Part shown: positions 57,259 through 61,675 of the stretch, in pieces
Layout: the number at the start of each line of letters is the position of its first letter
Numbering within the stretch: position 1 is the stretch's first letter
Assembly (NCBI GenBank): GCA_022709365.1
Contig: JAKLIY010000024.1
Coordinates: 1-61,675 of the forward strand
Length of the DNA stretch: 61,675 nucleotides
From: Pseudomonadota bacterium
GTDB lineage: Bacteria; Pseudomonadota; Gammaproteobacteria; Competibacterales; Competibacteraceae
Direction: 5' to 3'
Notes under the pieces: generated by a model
Databases searched by the model: none
Told to the model about the DNA's origin: nothing
Seen by the model: only the letters and a program-made list of their open reading frames with translations
Program-made: the position numbers and the translations under genes

Positions 57259-57274
57259 TGGTTTTTTTTTTGCA
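57259..57274 (+). promoter_or_regulatory. Sigma-54 (-24/-12) promoter candidate
   Basis: TGG, then ten T's, then GCA: GG (57260-57261) and GC (57272-57273) are separated by exactly ten bases, the defining spacing of sigma-54 promoters. Transcription would start near 57285, leaving a ~97-nt leader before ATG 57382. Confidence 0.65.
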
Positions 57275-57381
57275 TACCAATCGTGCGGAAATCAGGCGCA
57301 CCCATGATCAAGAATTCGGCACGGTCACCGGAAGCGCCTGATGAAATCCCCTTCACTTCTTTCATAATTTAGGAGATCGAC

Positions 57382-58185
57382 ATGAAATTCAAACTTGGCA
57401 AACTGGCAATTGCGCTTGCCATAGTGAGCAGTTCTGCAGCCCATGCAGGCGTCGTAACGGTATGGGGTGAATCACCGTTCTCCAGCGATCTCCTCGGCAA
57501 AATCAACATGTTTTACGACAACCTGCCTGATCATTCCTCAACAATTGCCGCTGGCACCCTGGACACGGTCAGTCTCACTGGGGTTAATCTCCTGTGGGCT
57601 ATTCAGCCCGCTGATGATTATACGTCGGCAGAACTGACTACAATGGCTGGTTTCCTTACGGGAGGTGGGCGTATCGCCTTTTTGGGCGAGCATGGCACTA
57701 TAGCTCCTGCCCAAAATACCCGTATTAATGCTGCGCTCTCCACACTAGGCAGTTCGATTACTATCAACAACGTCATACTTGATGCAGGTTTTCGCAGCGC
57801 CAGTGTGGGTGACGGCCAAATTTTGAGCCATCCATTGACTACTGGCGTCACCACGTACCAATACGCCGCATTTGCTCCCCTTACCATCAGCGGCACTGCC
57901 CAGGCACTGATGCGGGGTGAAGAATCATTTGGAGGTAACCCCAGCATCATGATGGGTTACCAGAACATTGGCGCTGGCAGCATTTTCCTGATCACTGACC
58001 AAAATGTTTGGGATAACTCCCCCACTTGGGGGGCTTTCGACAATGAACGGATGTTTGAGAATCTCTTGAGCGGCGACACGGGTGCACCACCGCCGAATGG
58101 AAATATTCCCGAACCCGCCTCCCTTGCCCTGCTCGGCATTGGCTTGGCCGGTCTGGGCTTGACCCGGCGTCGCCGGCGGACCTGA
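57382..58185 (+). CDS. PEP-CTERM sorting-signal exported protein
   Basis: A 267-aa surface or extracellular protein. The signal peptide (LAIALAIVSSSAAHA) is followed by a beta-rich body with no recognised enzyme motif and a C-terminal PEP-CTERM signal: IPEPASLALLGIGLAGLGL then RRRRR. Such tails are cut by an exosortase and are linked to exopolysaccharide in biofilm or floc formers. No exosortase gene is in the window. ATG 57382 has AGGAGA upstream. A sigma-54 promoter and three 17-bp sites lie upstream. Confidence 0.88.
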   Translation: MKFKLGKLAIALAIVSSSAAHAGVVTVWGESPFSSDLLGKINMFYDNLPDHSSTIAAGTLDTVSLTGVNLLWAIQPADDYTSAELTTMAGFLTGGGRIAFLGEHGTIAPAQNTRINAALSTLGSSITINNVILDAGFRSASVGDGQILSHPLTTGVTTYQYAAFAPLTISGTAQALMRGEESFGGNPSIMMGYQNIGAGSIFLITDQNVWDNSPTWGAFDNERMFENLLSGDTGAPPPNGNIPEPASLALLGIGLAGLGLTRRRRRT

Positions 58186-58209
58186 TTGCTTGGGTTCTTG
58201 AAGTCGTTG

Positions 58210-58237
58210 AAACGGCGGCCTGCGGGTCGCCGTTTTT
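58210..58237 (+). terminator. Rho-independent terminator
   Basis: AACGGCGGCCTGCGGGTCGCCG followed by TTTTT; the arms AACGGCG and CGCCGTT pair. It lies 25 bp after the PEP-CTERM stop. Confidence 0.85.
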
Positions 58238-58259
58238 GTTATTCAGACATCGGCGTCAG

Positions 58260-58604
58260 TCATGAGGCTGATCCTCGATAAACGCGCAGCAGTTGACCCG
58301 TCAGTGCCGGTTGCGCGGTCAGGGCGGCGGCAATGCGTTGAGCCTGGCCGACAAAGTCAGCATCGAACGTGCAGACAATGATGCCGGCGTGAGCAGCGCT
58401 TTGCAGATACAAGCGGATGAAATCCCGGCGATTGAGCGTGAGCAGGGCGCGTTGTTGCGCGGTGGCGAACGCCAGAACTTCGGGGTCGGGCAGAGCCTGT
58501 CCGCTTTGGCCGTAGTCGTGCAAGCTGTGTACATCATGACCGAGGGCGCGCAAGGCGTGAATGACCGGCAACGGGAAATTTTCGTCGGCGAGCAGCGCGG
58601 CCAT
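58260..58604 (-). CDS. DUF5615 PIN-like toxin
   Basis: A 114-aa protein with the DUF5615 pattern LLADENFPLPVIHALRALGHDV (acidic D/E at the PIN-like site), SGQALPDPEVLAFATAQQR, LLTLNRRDFIRLY and GIIVCTFDAD. PIN-like proteins of this group are the putative nuclease toxins of type II modules with DUF433. The ATG overlaps the DUF433 stop by one base (TGATG). Confidence 0.85.
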   Translation of the reverse strand: MAALLADENFPLPVIHALRALGHDVHSLHDYGQSGQALPDPEVLAFATAQQRALLTLNRRDFIRLYLQSAAHAGIIVCTFDADFVGQAQRIAAALTAQPALTGQLLRVYRGSAS

Positions 58605-58870
58605 CAGTCATTCTCATTAGCAACGATCGCGGCGTCGATATCCGCCGGATGGGCGCGGGCATAAGCCCAAGCTTGACTGAGTTGTTCAGCATCGAGCGAC
58701 GGATAGGCAAGGAGTAAATCCGCATCGCCCAGGCCCTGCCGCCGGGCGGCGACCAGGAGCCAAACCGGAATGCGGGTGCCGATAATGCACGGTTCCCCGC
58801 CGCAGACGCCGGGCTTCGCTTCGATACCCGGAAAAGCATTTTCAATAAGCCGGTCAAGAACAGCCGTCAT
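58604..58870 (-). CDS. DUF433 antitoxin
   Basis: An 88-aa protein with the family core (NAFPGIEAKPGVCGGEPCI, GTRIPVWLLVAA, LLLAYPSLDAEQLSQAWAYA). It is the putative DNA-binding antitoxin for the adjacent DUF5615 protein and the first gene of the pair, as usual for type II modules. The two form a translation-coupled pair. Confidence 0.87.
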   Translation of the reverse strand: MTAVLDRLIENAFPGIEAKPGVCGGEPCIIGTRIPVWLLVAARRQGLGDADLLLAYPSLDAEQLSQAWAYARAHPADIDAAIVANEND

Positions 58871-58950
58871 AGGGTTTATCCTCCAGACAAACTGAGTTTA
58901 TCAGACCCCTGATTGATTTCAGCGTGAGCAAATTTCGTCCGCTCTATGCC

Positions 58951-59691
58951 CTACCGCACCAACGGCCGGATGCTGGAAAATCCGCCATCCATCGCCCACA
59001 CCTGGCCGGTAATCCAGCCGGCCTTATCCGACAACAGCCACGCCATCAGCCGCGCCAAATCCGCCGGATTGCCGATGCCCGGCAACGGATACTGTTTCGC
59101 CGCCCCGGCGCGGCTGGCGTCATTACCGATAATGCGCGCCACCGCCGGTGTATCCATGATGCCCGGCGCGACGGCGTTCACCCGAATCCGGGACGGCGCA
59201 TAGGTTGCCGCCGCCGACCGCGTCAATCCTTCCACCCCGGCCTTGGCAGCAGCAATCGCCTCATGATTCGCCACGCCGATCCGCGCCACCACGGAAGACA
59301 CCAGCACTGCCGCGCCCGGCTCCCGCGCTTCCCGTAACGCATCCACGAACGCGCCCAGGGTGAAAAAAGCGCTGTCGAGATTGGCGGTCAGACAGGTCCG
59401 GTACAACTCCGGCGTGGTGCGATGCAGCGGCGATAACAGTGTCGTTCCGGCGCAATGGGCCAGCGCCGTGGGCAACCCGACTTGCTGCTGACAGCGCATC
59501 ACCGCCGCCTTCGCCCCTTCCGGCGTGGACACGTCGGCTTCAATGCACAGCGCCTCCGACCCGTAAATGGAGCGCAACCGTTCCTCACTGCGCCCGACCA
59601 GTGCGACCGTCCAACCGTCCTGTTGCAACTCCGCCGCTGCCGCTTGTCCCAGCCCGCCGCTGGCTCCCGTTAATAATGCAATCCCCGCCAT
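58951..59691 (-). CDS. SDR-family oxidoreductase lacking the catalytic tyrosine
   Basis: A 246-aa short-chain dehydrogenase-like protein. The cofactor motif TGASGGLG (residues 8-15), NLDSAFF-type N and the catalytic Ser (VLVSSVVAR) are present, but the usual YxxxK reads HEAIAAAK, with His for Tyr. The C-terminal NAVAPGIMDTPAVARI and ITGQVWAMDGG are typical. ATG 59691 gives a normal N-terminus. It is divergent from the NTF2-like gene. The substrate is unknown, and with no Tyr it may be a non-classical enzyme or a binding protein. Confidence 0.85.
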   Translation of the reverse strand: MAGIALLTGASGGLGQAAAAELQQDGWTVALVGRSEERLRSIYGSEALCIEADVSTPEGAKAAVMRCQQQVGLPTALAHCAGTTLLSPLHRTTPELYRTCLTANLDSAFFTLGAFVDALREAREPGAAVLVSSVVARIGVANHEAIAAAKAGVEGLTRSAAATYAPSRIRVNAVAPGIMDTPAVARIIGNDASRAGAAKQYPLPGIGNPADLARLMAWLLSDKAGWITGQVWAMDGGFSSIRPLVR

Positions 59692-59735
59692 GATTTCTGT
59701 CTCCACTGTGTCTGCGAAAAGTCTTTAATAGCTCT

Positions 59736-59785
59736 TGTATAAATAATAGCAATGATGTACAAATAATGTCTAATATTTTTAGACA
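59736..59785. promoter_or_regulatory. Divergent control region with direct and inverted repeats
   Basis: TGTATAAATAAT (59736-59747) and TGTACAAATAAT (59756-59767) are a direct repeat with a 20-bp period. It is followed by the inverted repeat TGTCTAA-TATTT-TTAGACA (59767-59785). The period and AT-rich half-sites suit a dimeric MerR-type (CarH/LitR-like) regulator. That identity is inferred from the gene group, which resembles light- or oxidative-stress-responsive clusters. Confidence 0.45.
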
Positions 59786-59812
59786 AGCTTGCTGCTTGCC
59801 GGAGAACTACCC

Positions 59813-60235
59813 ATGTCGAGACCGTTGGATCGCTTCAAAAATATCTTCAACCAGTTGGATAAGAACCATCTGGATCTGCTGGAACAGATCTACACGCCGG
59901 ACGTGAAATTCCGCGATCCGGTGTACACGCTGCACGGACTGCCGGCGCTACGGGACTACTACGGCCGGCTCTACGAGGGCGTGATTTCCTGTCAGTTCAC
60001 GTTCGAGGCTGAGGTCATTGAAGGCCCGCAGGGAATGCTGGCGTGGATCATGCGCTTCCAACACCGCCGGTTTCGGGCGGGCGAGACACTGGAATTAAGC
60101 GGGGTCAGCCATCTCCAGTTTCGGGACGATGGGCGGGTTCACGATCACCGCGACTATTTCGACATGGGCGAATTTATCTACGAGCGGGCGCCCATCTTGG
60201 GCAGCGTCATCCGCGCTATTAAAAAGCGTCTGTAA
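59813..60235 (+). CDS. NTF2/SnoaL-like protein
   Basis: A 140-aa cone-shaped alpha+beta fold protein. FKNIFNQLDKNHLDLLEQIY, DVKFRDPVYTLHGLPALRDYY and MLAWIMRFQHRRFR match the family. The C-terminal DYFDMGEFIYERAPILGSVI is a conserved motif of the group found next to FAD-dependent oxidoreductases. ATG 59813 has GGAG 9 bp upstream; a TTG at 59789 is in frame but weak. It is in one operon with the next gene. Confidence 0.8.
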   Translation: MSRPLDRFKNIFNQLDKNHLDLLEQIYTPDVKFRDPVYTLHGLPALRDYYGRLYEGVISCQFTFEAEVIEGPQGMLAWIMRFQHRRFRAGETLELSGVSHLQFRDDGRVHDHRDYFDMGEFIYERAPILGSVIRAIKKRL

Positions 60236-60253
60236 CCGTAGAGGTCTGAGACG

Positions 60254-61504
60254 ATGAATATCGCCATTATCGGTACGGGAATCAGTGGTTTGACCGCAGC
60301 CTGGCAATTGTACCGCGAGCATCAGCTCACCCTTTTCGAAGCCAACGATTACATCGGTGGCCATACCCATACCGTCGACGTAGCAGTGGGAGGACGGTCT
60401 TATGCAGTCGATACCGGCTTCATCGTATTCAATGACTGGACCTATCCCAACTTCATCGACCTGTTGGATCAGTTGGATGTGGCTTCGCAACCCACGTTAA
60501 TGAGCTTCAGTGTGCGTTGCGAGCGCACCGGGCTGGAATACAACGGCGAGAGCCTCAACACCTTATTCGCCCAGCGCCGTAATCTATTCCGACCCTCATT
60601 TCACCGAATGATCCGCGACATCTTGCGCTTCAACCGCGAAGCGCCGGCCTTACTGGACAGTCATCGCGCTATCACCCTGAACACTTATTTGCGGGAACAG
60701 AACTACAGCCAGGAATTCGCCGACCACTACATCATGCCCATGGCGGCGGCAATCTGGTCGGCGGAACCGGACCTGACTGGCGAGATGCCGGTGCGGTTCT
60801 TTGTCCAGTTCTTCAAAAATCATGGCCTGCTCAGCGTCAGCGACCGACCACAATGGCGAGTGATTCAGGGCGGCTCGCGCCGCTATGTTGAAAAGCTGAC
60901 CGCGCCGTTCCGCGACCGCATTCGCCTGAATTGCCCGGTGGAATGGGTGCGTCGCCATCCCCATCAGGTGCATGTCAAACCCAAATTTGGCCCGGTGGAA
61001 TCCTTCGACGAGGTCATCTTTGCCACCCATAGCGATCAGGCGTTACGGCTGCTGGCTGATCCCACCGACCGGGAGCAGGAGATTCTCGGCGCGATTCCCT
61101 ATCAATACAATGAAGTGGTGTTGCACACCGATACCCGGTTGTTGCCGCGTCGCAAGCGGGCTTGGGCGGCCTGGAACTATCATCTGCCGACGCAACTGCA
61201 GGCGCGGGTCGCCGTCACTTACAATATGAATATTCTACAAGGCCTGGACGCGCCAGAAACCTTTTGCTTAACGCTCAACCGCAGCGAAGCGATTGATCCG
61301 GCGCGTATTCTGTACCGAACCAGCTATCACCATCCGGTGTTTACCGAGGCCAGCGTCAGGGCGCAGGCCCGCCGCGAGGAAATCAGCGGGGTCAATCGCA
61401 CCTGGTATTGCGGGGCGTATTGGAGCTATGGCTTCCACGAGGACGGGGTGAACAGTGGGCTGGCGGTCGGTCGGGGTTTGCAGGAACAACGGCTGGCGGC
61501 GTGA
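60254..61504 (+). CDS. FAD-dependent amine-oxidase-type protein (COG2907-like)
   Basis: A 416-aa flavoprotein. The dinucleotide motif AIIGTGISGLTAAWQLY (residues ~4-20), LFEANDYIGGHTHTVDV, and the C-terminal NRTWYCGAYWSYGFHEDGVN SGL (FAD-binding end of the family) are clear. Members occur in clusters with NTF2-like, SDR, DUF1365 and cyclopropane-fatty-acid-synthase-type genes that respond to light or singlet oxygen in other Proteobacteria; the last two would lie beyond the window. Role inferred: modification of an unsaturated lipid or similar substrate. Confidence 0.85.
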   Translation: MNIAIIGTGISGLTAAWQLYREHQLTLFEANDYIGGHTHTVDVAVGGRSYAVDTGFIVFNDWTYPNFIDLLDQLDVASQPTLMSFSVRCERTGLEYNGESLNTLFAQRRNLFRPSFHRMIRDILRFNREAPALLDSHRAITLNTYLREQNYSQEFADHYIMPMAAAIWSAEPDLTGEMPVRFFVQFFKNHGLLSVSDRPQWRVIQGGSRRYVEKLTAPFRDRIRLNCPVEWVRRHPHQVHVKPKFGPVESFDEVIFATHSDQALRLLADPTDREQEILGAIPYQYNEVVLHTDTRLLPRRKRAWAAWNYHLPTQLQARVAVTYNMNILQGLDAPETFCLTLNRSEAIDPARILYRTSYHHPVFTEASVRAQARREEISGVNRTWYCGAYWSYGFHEDGVNSGLAVGRGLQEQRLAA

Positions 61505-61571
61505 GTCGGGCAATTTCCTCCTGTCAATTTTCCCGTGACCAAAACCAGGTGCGGGCGCAACACTCCCTGGT

Positions 61572-61656
61572 CTGAATCACGGATTCGCCGGATGGCACGG
61601 ATTCCACGGAGGCGATCATCCGTGTCTTCCTTCAATCCGTTTAATCTGTGATTCAG
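61572..61656. repeat. Second copy of the ~85-bp dispersed repeat
   Basis: It starts CTGAATCACGGATTCGCCGG and ends ATCTGTGATTCAG, matching the ends of 8551-8635 with a diverged centre. It lies 67 bp after the flavoprotein gene. Confidence 0.7.
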
Positions 61657-61675
61657 ACATTTTTCCTCTGGCGCG

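Larger units (their letters stand above)
56716..57381. other. Long AT-rich control region before the PEP-CTERM gene
   Basis: A 666-bp region with no convincing gene. It is much richer in A/T than its surroundings. It contains two identical 17-bp sites (56893 and 56970), a related third (57189) and a sigma-54-type promoter (57259). The rest, including 57000-57180, holds no feature I can support. Confidence 0.6.

Overview
The window is a GC-rich gammaproteobacterial chromosome segment with mostly housekeeping genes, one integrated element and a few accessory loci. Gene content and order (rpe-gph-trpE; leuS-lptE-holA...nadD-rsfS-rlmH-maf-rng; yjcH-actP; tex; thiL) point to Gammaproteobacteria. 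The large branching enzyme, acetate symporter and PEP-CTERM protein would fit an activated-sludge glycogen-accumulating lineage of the Competibacter type. That placement is inference from gene content only.

Layout. 1-7102: a damaged type I restriction-modification locus: 5'-truncated hsdR, an hsdS whose start was rebuilt by a palindromic repeat, an AlbA/Schlafen-type ATPase gene, and an intact hsdM. 7223-17381: MFS permease, HIT protein, rpe-gph-trpE, arfB, a PAS-GGDEF-hemerythrin diguanylate cyclase tail-to-tail with a two-component system, and a Uma2 nuclease. 17379-26473: an integrated element of about 9.1 kb bounded by a perfect 20-bp direct repeat. It has an integrase at one end and one long leftward gene array: regulators, a ParB-like protein, a primase-helicase, SSB and what I read as an HK97-fold major capsid protein followed by five very small ORFs. 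No terminase, portal or tail gene is recognisable, so it looks like a phage satellite carrying its own capsid subunit. 26553-30824: a Spy/CpxP-like periplasmic protein and a giant branching enzyme made of a degenerate GlgB module fused to a complete one. 30888-40082: rng-maf-rlmH-rsfS-nadD-proA-holA-lptE-leuS, all leftward. 40302-55691: two DUF4139 paralogues, a sensor-exonuclease fusion, yjcH-actP, tex, a DEAD-box helicase, an AraC regulator, TatD and TcdA-like proteins, thiL, and a small membrane protein. 55713-61675: a truncated glycosyltransferase, tRNA-Ala(CGC), a PEP-CTERM gene with a sigma-54-type promoter, a DUF433/DUF5615 toxin-antitoxin pair, and an SDR / NTF2-like / FAD-oxidoreductase group with a divergent control region.

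At least three families of dispersed palindromic repeats are present. One (119 bp, perfect 23-bp terminal inverted repeats) appears to have inserted into the 5' end of hsdS; removing it restores one open frame from an ATG that overlaps the hsdR stop. A second, GC-rich family lies in frame inside hsdS, leuS and the tcdA-like gene, adding short Pro/Gly/Ser-rich peptides to housekeeping proteins. A third, about 85 bp, occurs at 8551 and at the right end of the window.

All assignments come from reading the sequence; no database search was run.
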